DNA from: Sedimentimonas flavescens
Lineage (GTDB): Bacteria; Pseudomonadota; Alphaproteobacteria; Rhodobacterales; Rhodobacteraceae
Reading direction: 5' to 3'
DNA length: 37,896 nt
Assembly (NCBI RefSeq): GCF_019264375.1
Contig: NZ_JAHVAI010000020.1
Coordinates: 1-37,896, forward strand
Below are positions 9,511 through 19,456 of this stretch, piece by piece. The translations under genes and the position numbers were made by a program. The notes under the pieces are model-generated. The model saw only the letters and a program-made list of their open reading frames with translations. It was not told the origin of the DNA and ran no database searches. Within the stretch, counting starts at the first letter, position 1, and each line of letters opens with the position of its first letter.

Positions 9511-10242
9511 GTGGCGGTCTTCCTCCGGCTCTGGGCCGTTGCGGTGGCCACGCTGGCGCTGGTGCTGGCGCTGTTCGTCGGGCTTGCGATCCTGAACTTC
9601 AAGCAGATCCAGACCGACCTGCTCAGCGGGCGGCTGGCGGTTCTGGCCGAGATGACGGCAGAACCCTTCGAGGCGGCGGCGCGGATCGGGTTGCCGTTGG
9701 CCAGCGTCCGCAATTCCGCCGCACTCCTTGAACGCGCGCGCCAAAGTGACGATGCCATCGCGGGCGTCTATGTCATTGACGCAGACGGGGCGGTGATCCG
9801 CGCCACGGGTGGGGCAGGTCTGCAGATGCCCGCGCGCCGGGCCGAGGACACCCGCTGGAACTGGTCGGATGGCGCGCACCTGTTCAGTGCCGTGCAGATC
9901 GTCGGCGCGACGGGGCACCCCTTGGGAGCCGTGGTGGTCGAGATCGACCGGCGCGAAAGCACCATCCTCGTGCGCGCGATGGCGGCGGAACTGCTGACCT
10001 CGGCACTGGCGATCTGGGCAGTGATGTCGGCCCTGTCCGGCGCCGGGATCTGGCTATGGCTGCGCCCGCAGATCGCGGCCTTTAGCAGCGCCGAGGCACA
10101 GATCGAAGCGTTCGAACAGGATGTCTGGTCTGGCCGCGTGACGGCCGGAGTGGCAAGCACGAACGGTCTCGGCCAGGCGCTGAGGGCGGTCTTTGCGGGT
10201 TACCGGCAGGCCCTGCGCGACCGGGGTGACGAGCATGGCTGA
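9511..10242 (+). CDS. Two-helix periplasmic sensor-like membrane protein without output domain
   Basis: A 243-residue protein I do not recognise as a named family. It has a membrane helix at residues ~4-27 (LWAVAVATLALVLALFVGLAIL), a periplasmic region of about 125 residues with the hydrophobic strand pattern of a small Cache-like domain (DDAIAGVYVIDADGAVIRA, then GHPLGAVVVEID), a second helix at ~155-182 and a short cytoplasmic tail. The architecture is that of a histidine-kinase or chemoreceptor input module with the HAMP/kinase part missing. The start is GTG 9511: an in-frame TAG lies at 9493-9495, and GGAG precedes the GTG by about 9 nt. It overlaps the next gene by 8 nt. It probably senses or relays a periplasmic signal for the soluble kinase (inference). 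Confidence 0.7.
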   Translation: MAVFLRLWAVAVATLALVLALFVGLAILNFKQIQTDLLSGRLAVLAEMTAEPFEAAARIGLPLASVRNSAALLERARQSDDAIAGVYVIDADGAVIRATGGAGLQMPARRAEDTRWNWSDGAHLFSAVQIVGATGHPLGAVVVEIDRRESTILVRAMAAELLTSALAIWAVMSALSGAGIWLWLRPQIAAFSSAEAQIEAFEQDVWSGRVTAGVASTNGLGQALRAVFAGYRQALRDRGDEHG

Positions 10243-12151
10243 GGGGGCGGATATTACAGGAACGCAGCGGATCCGGGGCCGGATGCTTACCATGCTGGCG
10301 CTGCTGATCGCTGCAACCGTGCTTGCCTTCAGCTTCGTCACGCTGGTTTCATTCGACCGCGCCGTCGCCCCCGAACTGCACCAGCGCACCCGGCTAATCG
10401 GCGAGATCATCCGCTCCAAGGTCGAGCAAAGCGTCGCATCGGGCATCCCGATCGGCTCCATCGCCGGGCTTGAGGGCTATCTCGCAACCACCATCGCCCA
10501 ATTCCCCGAGGTTCAGCGCGTGTCGCTGGAAACCCGGCACGGCGAGACCATCGCCGAGGCCGCGAATGAGGTCAGCCTGACACTGCTGAGCCGCACCGGC
10601 CTTGACGTCCGGCTGGGTGTCGAGGCGACGGGTTTTGCCCTGCCGATCCTTGTACGCAACGACATGGTGGGTACCGTCCGGGTCGAAAGCTCGGCGCAGT
10701 TTGCCGAGACGAAGCTGCGCGGTGTACTGCTTGACGTATCGGTGCTGGCCATCGCGCTTCTGCTGATCGGGGTCGAGCTGGCGCTGGCGGTCGTGGCCGC
10801 ATCAATCTGGAAACCCCTGCGCCGTATTCAGGGGCTGCTCGCGCAGCAACAGGCCGGAGATTATTCGCGCGCCATCCGACCCACTGGCATCGCGCTGTTC
10901 CGCCGGCTTGCGCGGCGCCTCAATGCATTCTCGGCGGCGGTTACCCGTCAGGCGGCAGACGCGCTGCCCCGCCTGCGCTATGCCGAGATCATCGACATCC
11001 GCTTTGCCCTCTTCGTCTTCGTCGCGGGGACCGAGGTCTCGGCCTCGTTCCTGCCGGTCTTTGCGCGCGCCGAGGGGCGGCCCGAGTGGCTTTCGGCCAA
11101 TCTGGCAGCAGCCCTGCCGTTGCTGTTCTACCTGCTGGCGGTGATGACCCTGTCGCCCTTCGGCGGGCGCATGGCCGAGCGGTTCGGCGCGCGGCGGCTG
11201 TTCGTGGCCTCGGCGCTCCCCGCGGCGCTTTCACTTCTGGTCATGGCCGTGGCGCGCGATGTCTTCATGATCGCCGTGGCACGCGCGGGCGTCGGCATCA
11301 GCTACGCGCTGGCCTCGATCGCCTGTCAGGAATATGCGCTGCGCGCCGAGCGCGGGGCCGCGCTGTCGCGCACCTCGGGCACCTTCATCGCGATGATCTT
11401 CGGCGGAACCTTCTGCGGCTCGGTTCTGGGCGGGGTCATGGCGCAGCATTTCGGCTACGGCTTCGCCCTGACGGTCGGTGCCGCGCTTGTCCTGGGCGCG
11501 GCGATGATGGGCCAGCTAACCATGGCGTCCGACACCCCGGCCGACACCGCCTCGGTGGCAACGGCGCCGGGAAGACGAGAACCTCTGGCAACTCTGCGCT
11601 ACGCCGCGCTGACAGTTGGCATCGCGATCCCCCTCAACCTCGTGACGGCGGTCTTTGTATGGTTTCTGGCGCCGATGCAGCTTGCGGCGCTTGGGGCGGA
11701 CACCTCGGAAACCGCACGGGTCGTCATGCTCTACTACCTCGCGCAGATCCTGCTGGGCGGCACCCTGAGCGGCCTGGCACGCGGCCGATGGGCCGCCGTG
11801 ACGCTTGGGGCGATGGTCACTGCCGCAGCGCTTGTCGCGCTGTCGCGCGATATGGGGTTCGTGACCATGATCCTTGCGACCGCTGGCATCGGGATCGGCC
11901 ACGCGCTGATCCGCGGGCCGCTTCTGGCCCTGATCACCGAAATCGCGCAGGCGGCGGGCCTGAGCCTTTCCGGCCTGCGCATCGCCGAGCGCCTCGGCGC
12001 GCTGGCAGGGCTGGCGCTGACAACGCTGGCCATGAGAACACTGCCCACGGGATCGATTTTGGAAATGCTTGCACTGTTGGTAGTCTTGGGAGTCGTGGGC
12101 GCGGGCGGCATCGCATGGGCTGGCCGCGAGAAGGGAGAGCGCAGGCCATGA
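10235..12151 (+). CDS. Sensor-domain/HAMP-like/MFS transporter fusion
   Basis: A 638-residue fusion. Residues ~17-40 form a helix, 41-165 a periplasmic sensor-like domain (ending MVGTVRVESSAQFAETKL), 166-190 a second helix, and 191-240 a HAMP-like cytoplasmic stretch (IWKPLRRIQGLLAQQQAGDYS). From ~250 to the end comes a 12-helix major facilitator domain with the loop motif GGRMAERFGARRLFVAS and the mid-protein PGRREPLATLRYA linker. The start ATG at 10235 overlaps the upstream stop by 8 nt, and the stop overlaps the downstream start (ATGA). Joining a chemoreceptor-style input to an MFS permease suggests a transporter that also signals (a transceptor), or transport gated by the sensor. The MFS substrate cannot be read from the sequence. 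The upstream small protein at 9511 looks like a paralogue of its N-terminal part. Confidence 0.85.
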   Translation: MAEGADITGTQRIRGRMLTMLALLIAATVLAFSFVTLVSFDRAVAPELHQRTRLIGEIIRSKVEQSVASGIPIGSIAGLEGYLATTIAQFPEVQRVSLETRHGETIAEAANEVSLTLLSRTGLDVRLGVEATGFALPILVRNDMVGTVRVESSAQFAETKLRGVLLDVSVLAIALLLIGVELALAVVAASIWKPLRRIQGLLAQQQAGDYSRAIRPTGIALFRRLARRLNAFSAAVTRQAADALPRLRYAEIIDIRFALFVFVAGTEVSASFLPVFARAEGRPEWLSANLAAALPLLFYLLAVMTLSPFGGRMAERFGARRLFVASALPAALSLLVMAVARDVFMIAVARAGVGISYALASIACQEYALRAERGAALSRTSGTFIAMIFGGTFCGSVLGGVMAQHFGYGFALTVGAALVLGAAMMGQLTMASDTPADTASVATAPGRREPLATLRYAALTVGIAIPLNLVTAVFVWFLAPMQLAALGADTSETARVVMLYYLAQILLGGTLSGLARGRWAAVTLGAMVTAAALVALSRDMGFVTMILATAGIGIGHALIRGPLLALITEIAQAAGLSLSGLRIAERLGALAGLALTTLAMRTLPTGSILEMLALLVVLGVVGAGGIAWAGREKGERRP

Positions 12152-13140
12152 GATCGAAGATTGCCACCGCCGCACTGGCTGTCGCTCTGGGGGTCGGGAC
12201 GGCGACTGCCGAGACCGCGAATATCATGATCGTGACATGGCGTGGCTGCGAAGAGGCTTGCGCGGGCTTTCAGGATTACCTCGCAGCCAGCGGGCACGAC
12301 GTCACCTTCACCCTGCGCGACGCCGCACAGGACAAGACCCGCCTGCCCGGCTTCCTCGACGAGGCGCGCCAGCGCGGGACCGGGTTGATCCTGACCTGGG
12401 GCACCAGCGCCACCATCGGCATCGCCGGAACGCTGGCCGATCTGGAGGCGCCGCAGTTCAACCACACGATCCCGCAGATCTTCATGATCGTGGCCGACCC
12501 GGTCGGCGCGGGCGTCGTGCAATCGCTTGAGGAGACCGGCCGTGCGAATATCACTGGCACCTACAACCGGATGCCCGAGACCGTCACCCTCCAGACCATC
12601 CGCAGCTACATGCCCGCCTTCGCCCATCTGGGCCTTCTGTTCAACGCGGATGAAAAAAACTCGGTCGTGAAGCGCGACGAGATGGCCGCGCTTGCCGCCG
12701 AACGGGGGATCGCCTTCACCGCCGTCGAACTGCCGCTTGGCGAGGATGGACACCCCCGCGCGCAGGATATCGAGGCCGGCATGGCCGCCCTGAAAGCGGC
12801 TGGCGCCGAGTTTGTCTATGTCGGAAGCTCGTCCTTTCTACAGGCCGAAAGCGAGGCGCTCCACGCGGCGGCCCTTGCCACGAAGATGCCCGTCATCAGC
12901 CCCTATGAGGATATGGTGCGCAAGGGCCACGCGCTGATCTCGGTCGCGGCGCGTTATGGCGACGTGGGCAGGCTTGCAGGCCAACTGTCCGAGCAGATCC
13001 TGTTTGAGGGCGCCCTGCCCGGCAGCCTGCCCGTGGCGCGGATGCAGGATTTTGCCATCACCATCGACACGAACATGGCGCGCAAGATCGGTGTCTACCC
13101 ACCGCTGGAACTGCTCGACATCGCTGAAACGGTCGAGTGA
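12148..13140 (+). CDS. ABC_sub_bind (TrpX-like) periplasmic binding protein, orphan
   Basis: A 330-residue secreted protein: signal peptide (MRSKIATAALAVALGVGTATA) then a two-lobed periplasmic-binding fold of the ABC_sub_bind family. The family pattern shows at IMIVTWRGCEEACAGFQDYL, the LILTWGTSATIG segment, PQIFMIVADPVGAGVVQSL, ANITGTYNRMPETVTLQ and the C-terminal MARKIGVYPPLELLDIAE. Two cysteines at the N-terminus (CEEAC) could form a disulfide. The start at 12148 overlaps the MFS stop. Family members such as TrpX normally sit beside a permease and an ATPase. None is present here, so it probably acts as a periplasmic ligand receptor for the two sensor-like membrane proteins (inference). It ends 4 bp from the convergent aminotransferase gene. 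Confidence 0.85.
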   Translation: MRSKIATAALAVALGVGTATAETANIMIVTWRGCEEACAGFQDYLAASGHDVTFTLRDAAQDKTRLPGFLDEARQRGTGLILTWGTSATIGIAGTLADLEAPQFNHTIPQIFMIVADPVGAGVVQSLEETGRANITGTYNRMPETVTLQTIRSYMPAFAHLGLLFNADEKNSVVKRDEMAALAAERGIAFTAVELPLGEDGHPRAQDIEAGMAALKAAGAEFVYVGSSSFLQAESEALHAAALATKMPVISPYEDMVRKGHALISVAARYGDVGRLAGQLSEQILFEGALPGSLPVARMQDFAITIDTNMARKIGVYPPLELLDIAETVE

Positions 13141-13144
13141 CGCC

Positions 13145-14320
13145 CTAGACCTGCGCGGCCGCCTGAAACGCGGGCAGCGCCGCTGTAATCATGTCATCGG
13201 TCGCGGTCAGGCAGATGCGGAAATCCGTGGGCCGGTCGAAGATGGTTCCGGGCATCACGTAGATCCCGCTCTGGGCCAATGCCTCGGCAAAGGCCCCGCT
13301 ATCGTCGCCGGGTGCGCGGCCCCAAAGATAGAAGGTGCCCTCGGGGCGCGTCATCCGGTAGCCCCAGTCCGACAGCGCCCCCAGCATATGGTCGCGCCGA
13401 CGCGCAAGCGCGCCAAGGTCGATGCTGAGTGTTTCCAGATCGGGCAGCGCATAGATCAGCGGCGCGTCCGGCACGTTCCAGCCATCGGCCATCTGCACGG
13501 CAAAGCGTAACGCGCGCAGCTCGTTGCGCTCCTCGGCGGGAAGGGTCGGCGTGATCGCCAGATAGCCAAGGCGCAGCCCCGGCGCCAAGAGGATCTTGCC
13601 GTAGGAATAGTCGATCAGCGTATGCGGATAGACCGCCGCCGGAGAAGTAAAACCGATGCCGTCAAAGCGGATACGCCGGTAGGGTTCATCCGAGAGGATC
13701 CAGATCCGCCGCCCGATCTCGCGCGACTTGGCGTTCAGCAGATCGGCAAGCGCCTCAAGCTCTGCGCGGGAATAGATTCGCCCGGTCGGGTTGTGGGGCG
13801 TATTGACGACGACGATGCGGGTCTTCGGCGTAATCGCCCCGGCAATCGCCGCCAGATCCAGATCGAACGTCTCCGACGCCAGCGGCACCTGCACCTCAAC
13901 CGCCCCCGCCGCAGCCAGCATCGAGCCATAGCAGAACCAGCCGGGCAGCGGCACGATGCATTCGTCGCCCGCCTCCAGCAGCATGGTGAAGGCCATCTTG
14001 ATCGCGCCGAAAGCGCCCTTCGTCAGGGCGATATCCTCTTCCTCATAGGGCAGCCCGAGTTCCTCCGAGAGCACCCCGGCAAGGAAGGCGCAGGCCTCAC
14101 TTTCGTTGGATTTATAGGCGTACCAGTTGACGTCCTGTGGCTCGGCGCGGGTCTTGATCGCCTGAACAAGCGGCGGCAGCGCCATCTCATGCGGGTTGCC
14201 GAAGGTGAAATCGGCAACCGCGGGGGTCTGGCTCACGGCGGCGTGGTGCGCCATGAAGAAGGTCTCGACTTTGCTGATCGATTGCGCGGCGGCATGGGCA
14301 CGCGCGGCGGCGGTAGACAT
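13145..14320 (-). CDS. PLP-dependent class I/II aminotransferase
   Basis: A 391-residue fold-type I aminotransferase. Visible are the substrate/PLP segment TKGAFGAIKMAFTMLL, the NTPHNPTGRIYSRAEL motif with the pyridine-contact Asn, the DEPYRRIRFDG segment with the Asp that holds the PLP nitrogen, the Schiff-base lysine in SYGKILLAPGLRLGYLA, and the C-terminal FRICLTATDD arginine that binds the substrate carboxylate. Length fits the aspartate/aromatic aminotransferase superfamily. The ATG at 14320 follows a GGAGAAG site. The exact amino donor is not clear. It is convergent with the kinase cassette and divergent from pabB by 253 bp, in which I see no clear regulatory site. A link to methionine or aromatic amino acid metabolism is possible but unsupported. 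Confidence 0.85.
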   Translation of the reverse strand: MSTAAARAHAAAQSISKVETFFMAHHAAVSQTPAVADFTFGNPHEMALPPLVQAIKTRAEPQDVNWYAYKSNESEACAFLAGVLSEELGLPYEEEDIALTKGAFGAIKMAFTMLLEAGDECIVPLPGWFCYGSMLAAAGAVEVQVPLASETFDLDLAAIAGAITPKTRIVVVNTPHNPTGRIYSRAELEALADLLNAKSREIGRRIWILSDEPYRRIRFDGIGFTSPAAVYPHTLIDYSYGKILLAPGLRLGYLAITPTLPAEERNELRALRFAVQMADGWNVPDAPLIYALPDLETLSIDLGALARRRDHMLGALSDWGYRMTRPEGTFYLWGRAPGDDSGAFAEALAQSGIYVMPGTIFDRPTDFRICLTATDDMITAALPAFQAAAQV

Positions 14321-14573
14321 CGGCTTCTCCCATCAGATGGGCCGTGAACGAACCGGCGGTGAAGGGTGGATGATACCCGATCTTCGTCGATTTCGCACTT
14401 GCCGATTGCAGTCACCCCGGTGCGGCCACGGCGCCCGTTCAAGAGACGCGCGAGCCAGTTTTCGATCGAAACCCCCGGTGCAGTTATCCCGAGAGGCAAG
14501 TTGAACCTTCGCGGGTTGTGTTCTAGGCATCGCGGACAGTACGCGTCAGAACATCTGCCGGAGGGCCGCGCGA

Positions 14574-15725
14574 TTGGATATCCGCTTTGATGCCGGCCCG
14601 GCCCTGCGCGGCGACACGGCAGGCAGCCCCTCCGCAGCCCTCTTCGCGCGCCCGAGCGCGATCATCGAGGCGCGTGAGCTATCGCAAGTCGATGCGGCCC
14701 TGCTTGCGCTCGACCGGGCGCTGGTAGAGGGCCACTGGCTTGCCGGTTACGCAAGCTACGAACTTGGCTACGCGCTGGAACCCAGGCTGAACCCCTTGCT
14801 GCCAGACGGGCGGGCTTTGCCGCTGCTGCGCTTCGGCGTCTATGATGGCCCGCAAGAGGCCCCGCCCCTGCCCCCCGCGGCGCAGGCGATCTCGGCGCTT
14901 CAACCGCGCTGGACGGCAAGCAATTACGCGCAGGCCTTCGAGCGCCTGCACGCCTATATCGGCGCGGGTGATGTGTATCAGGCGAACCTGACCTTCCCGC
15001 TCGACTGCGCGGTTTCCGGCGATCCGGCGGCGCTCTATGCGACGCTTTGCGAAGGCCGTCCGGTGGGGCATGGCGCGCTGGTGTTGCAAGGCGGCGATCT
15101 GCCCGCGCTGCTCAGCCGCTCGCCCGAGCTGTTCTTCCGCACGCAAGCCGATGGCGCGATCGTCACGCGGCCGATGAAGGGCACGATCCAACGCGGCCAG
15201 ACCACTGCCGAGGATGCGGCGAACCGCGATTGGCTGCAAAACGACGCCAAGAACCGGGCCGAAAACCTGATGATCGTCGATCTGCTGCGCAACGATCTGA
15301 GCCGGATCGCCGAGCTTGGTTCGGTGCGTGTCCCCGCGCTCTACCAGATCGAGACCTACGCGACCGTCCACCAGATGACGAGCACGGTCGAGGCCCGCTT
15401 GCACCCCGAGGTCAGCCTGTCCTGCGTCCTGCGCGCGCTCTTCCCCTGCGGCTCGATCACCGGCGCCCCGAAGCTGCGCGCGATGGAGATCCTGCACGAG
15501 CTGGAGCCCTTCCCGCGTGACGCCTATTGCGGCACGATCGGTTGGGCTGCCCCGGACGGGCGCGCAGAGTTCAACGTCGCGATCCGCACGCTGATGGTGC
15601 AGCACGGGCAAGGCGTTCTCAATGTGGGCGGGGGTGTCGTGTGGGACAGCACTGCCGCCGCTGAATATCAGGAGGCACTGTGGAAGAGCCGTTTCGCGCA
15701 GATATCCCCGCCGGCACGCGGCTGA
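14574..15725 (+). CDS. pabB: Aminodeoxychorismate synthase component I
   Basis: A 383-residue chorismate-binding enzyme that converts chorismate and ammonia (from PabA) to 4-amino-4-deoxychorismate for folate. The catalytic lysine motif appears as TRPMKGTIQRG, the PabB form, where anthranilate synthase has Ala instead of Lys. Other landmarks: GDVYQANLTFPLDC, NRAENLMIVDLLRNDLSRIA, PCGSITGAPKLRAMEIL, YCGTIGWAAPDGRAEFNVAIRT and the GGGVVWDSTAAAEYQE end. It is shorter than E. coli PabB because the N-terminal barrel part is reduced, as in many alphaproteobacterial forms. The start is TTG at 14574, preceded by GGAGG at 9 nt spacing. It overlaps the pabC-like gene by 46 nt. No pabA is present in the window. 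Confidence 0.9.
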   Translation: MDIRFDAGPALRGDTAGSPSAALFARPSAIIEARELSQVDAALLALDRALVEGHWLAGYASYELGYALEPRLNPLLPDGRALPLLRFGVYDGPQEAPPLPPAAQAISALQPRWTASNYAQAFERLHAYIGAGDVYQANLTFPLDCAVSGDPAALYATLCEGRPVGHGALVLQGGDLPALLSRSPELFFRTQADGAIVTRPMKGTIQRGQTTAEDAANRDWLQNDAKNRAENLMIVDLLRNDLSRIAELGSVRVPALYQIETYATVHQMTSTVEARLHPEVSLSCVLRALFPCGSITGAPKLRAMEILHELEPFPRDAYCGTIGWAAPDGRAEFNVAIRTLMVQHGQGVLNVGGGVVWDSTAAAEYQEALWKSRFAQISPPARG

Positions 15726-16336
15726 TCGAGACCTTTGGCTGGTGGCCCGGCGAGGGCGCAAGGCGCTGGCCGCTGCACCGCGCCCGGATGCTGCGCAGCG
15801 CGCGCAGTCTGGGGTTTCCCTGCGACACGGCGAAACTGGAACGCGCAGTTGCGGGCATCGACCCCTCCGATGTGCCGCTGCGGTGTCGCCTGACGCTGGA
15901 CGCCGAGGGGCGGATCGAGTGCACGACCGCGCGCTTCGATCCGGCGCCGGTCACATGGCAGGTCGCGCTCGCGCCCGAGCGGGTCTCTTCCGTCGACCCC
16001 TGGCTTGGGGTCAAGACGACCCAGCGCGTGCTTTACGATCGGGCGCGCGCCGCACTGCCGCCAGGCGTCGACGAGCTTTTGTTCTGCAATGAACGCGGAG
16101 AGCTTTGCGAGGGAACCATCACCTCGATCTTCGTGATCGACCAGAACGGACGCAAGCTGACCCCGGCGCTGTCCTGCGGTTTGCTGCCGGGTGTGCTGCG
16201 CGAACAGATGCTGATGGACGGCTGGGAGGAGGCGGTGCTGACGCTTGAAGACCTAGGGCGCGCGGAAGAGGTTTTCGTAGGCAACAGCTTTCGCGGGTTG
16301 ATAGGGGCACGTCTTGCCGGGCGGGACTCGCACTGA
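15680..16336 (+). CDS. pabC: Class IV aminotransferase-fold lyase, probable aminodeoxychorismate lyase
   Basis: A 218-residue fold-type IV PLP enzyme that would release pyruvate from aminodeoxychorismate to give p-aminobenzoate. The PLP lysine is in WLGVKTTQRVLYDRAR, the conserved Glu segment is NERGELCEGTITSIF, and the C-terminal region has LLPGVLREQML and VFVGNSFRGLIGA. It is shorter than E. coli PabC (269 residues) mainly at the N-terminus, typical of the forms encoded next to or fused with pabB. The GTG start at 15680 follows AGGAGG at 5 nt spacing and lies inside pabB, 46 nt before its stop in another frame, so expression is coupled. The D-amino acid/branched-chain aminotransferase relatives of the fold are less likely given the neighbour. 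Confidence 0.82.
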   Translation: MEEPFRADIPAGTRLIETFGWWPGEGARRWPLHRARMLRSARSLGFPCDTAKLERAVAGIDPSDVPLRCRLTLDAEGRIECTTARFDPAPVTWQVALAPERVSSVDPWLGVKTTQRVLYDRARAALPPGVDELLFCNERGELCEGTITSIFVIDQNGRKLTPALSCGLLPGVLREQMLMDGWEEAVLTLEDLGRAEEVFVGNSFRGLIGARLAGRDSH

Positions 16337-16497
16337 ACGGCCGCGCCATCTTGAACGCCTGAACGACTGCCGGATGGCCCGCCCAGTGCAGCCTGAGTGA
16401 TCGCTCATGGAGAAGGCCTGCTCCGGACGCTGCGGCTCGGTTGCATCTGGCAAGGCGTTCCCGCCGTGAAGCGTGCCTGGCGGTGTGACCTCGGTCG

Positions 16498-17529
16498 TCA
16501 CACGTCGTTTGCGGCCCCCGACTGGCGGAAGGCGCCCGGCGTGGAGCCAGTCCAGCGAAGAAAGGCCCGATGGAAATTCGCTGCAGAGGAAAATCCAAGC
16601 TCCTGCGAGATCTGCTCAATGCTCTTTTGATCGTCCGACAGATCGTGGATCGCAATGTCGCAACGCAGCCGATCCTTGATTGCCTGAAATGATACGCCTT
16701 CGGCATCGAGAAGGCGCATCAAGGTGCGCGGCGTTTTCCTGAACTCGGCAGCGGCATCGACAAGACGGCAGTCTTCCCAATTCGAGCGGCTCAGGAATTC
16801 GCGGACCAGAAGCGACCAGGCATGGGTTCGATACCCTGTGAAGATCCAGTCGCGCGGGGCTCGGCTGAGAAACTCCGCCACTTCGGACTTGCTTCTCGAA
16901 ACCAGACGGTCGGGGCCAGCGACCTCGAACACGATTGTCGAAGACGCCGCCGCGAAAGTGACCCTGGCCGGAAAGATAACCGCGTAGTCCACCGCGAAAT
17001 CCGGCCGAGGAAACGCGAACTGGACCGAGTCGACGCGAACCTCATATCCGGCGAGCCATGACAGCAGGCCATGCGCAAGCTTCAAAGTTAGCATATGCCC
17101 AAAACGCTGAACCGGCTGACTTCCGTATGGCAGCAAACTCAGGCTCATCTTGCCCCGCTCGGCGCGCGTCTCGAAACGATAGTCGTCCAGAAGCAGGTTC
17201 CAGAAAGTGGAGAAGCGATACAGCGCCGAACCCAACGTGTCGGAAACCCGGATTGAGGTGAGCAGATGCTGAAGCGCCCGCGGACGGATCGGACGGCTCC
17301 AGAGCCCCATCATCTCGTCCCGGCTTTCCACGGCGGCGATCTGGTAGAGGCTAACGATCTGGTCAAGCGTCACGCGCGAGTCGGAATGGCTCTTCTCCGG
17401 GTTTAGGCCAGCGCGCCGCAGCAGGCCTTGCAATTGTTCCTCGGTGTAGCAACCGCGCAAGGCATCAAGCCAGTCTTCGATGAAGCGCCAGGAAACGGTC
17501 GAGAGGCTGGAGCTGAAGGAGACAGACAT
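16498..17529 (-). CDS. AraC-family transcriptional regulator (Arabinose_bd/HTH_18 type)
   Basis: A 343-residue regulator. The N-terminal two thirds match the layout of the arabinose-binding-like domain of OruR/ArgR-type AraC proteins (GLNPEKSHSDSRVTLDQIVSLYQ, then YRFSTFWNLLLDDYRFE). The C-terminal ~85 residues carry two helix-turn-helix units: LVDAAAEFRKTPRTLMRLLDAEGVSFQ and SIEQISQELGFSSAANFHRAFLRWTGSTPGAFR, the last being the AraC signature. I start at ATG 17529, with GGGAAGAA upstream. A GTG at 17553 would add 8 residues. It diverges from the acyl-CoA dehydrogenase/crotonase genes by 115 bp and is their probable regulator, likely activated by a pathway acyl compound (inference). Confidence 0.88.
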   Translation of the reverse strand: MSVSFSSSLSTVSWRFIEDWLDALRGCYTEEQLQGLLRRAGLNPEKSHSDSRVTLDQIVSLYQIAAVESRDEMMGLWSRPIRPRALQHLLTSIRVSDTLGSALYRFSTFWNLLLDDYRFETRAERGKMSLSLLPYGSQPVQRFGHMLTLKLAHGLLSWLAGYEVRVDSVQFAFPRPDFAVDYAVIFPARVTFAAASSTIVFEVAGPDRLVSRSKSEVAEFLSRAPRDWIFTGYRTHAWSLLVREFLSRSNWEDCRLVDAAAEFRKTPRTLMRLLDAEGVSFQAIKDRLRCDIAIHDLSDDQKSIEQISQELGFSSAANFHRAFLRWTGSTPGAFRQSGAANDV

Positions 17530-17644
17530 CCGCGTTTCTTCCCGGTTTGTCACTTTATGATAATATCTTGTTCAATAATGACGTGGTTTCGCGCTGACAA
17601 CCAACATATTTGTCGTTGATCAACATCACTCACCGAGTTTGCGC
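17530..17644. promoter_or_regulatory. Divergent AraC / acyl-CoA dehydrogenase promoter region
   Basis: A 115-bp gap clearly more AT-rich than its surroundings. It contains a perfect 10-bp palindrome GTTGATCAAC at 17615-17624, which sits 20 bp before the dehydrogenase start. Candidate operator of the AraC-type regulator; no unambiguous direct-repeat AraC site was found. Confidence 0.4.
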
Positions 17645-19411
<1,767 letters not shown>

Positions 19412-19456
19412 CCCCGACGCCCATCGGCATCGCCTTATCCAAGAAAGGACACGACC

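Noticed and set aside
11086-12147. Extended upstream frame of the ABC_sub_bind protein
   Set aside because: It is a shadow inside the MFS gene; the true start at 12148 begins a signal peptide and has a good ribosome-binding site.
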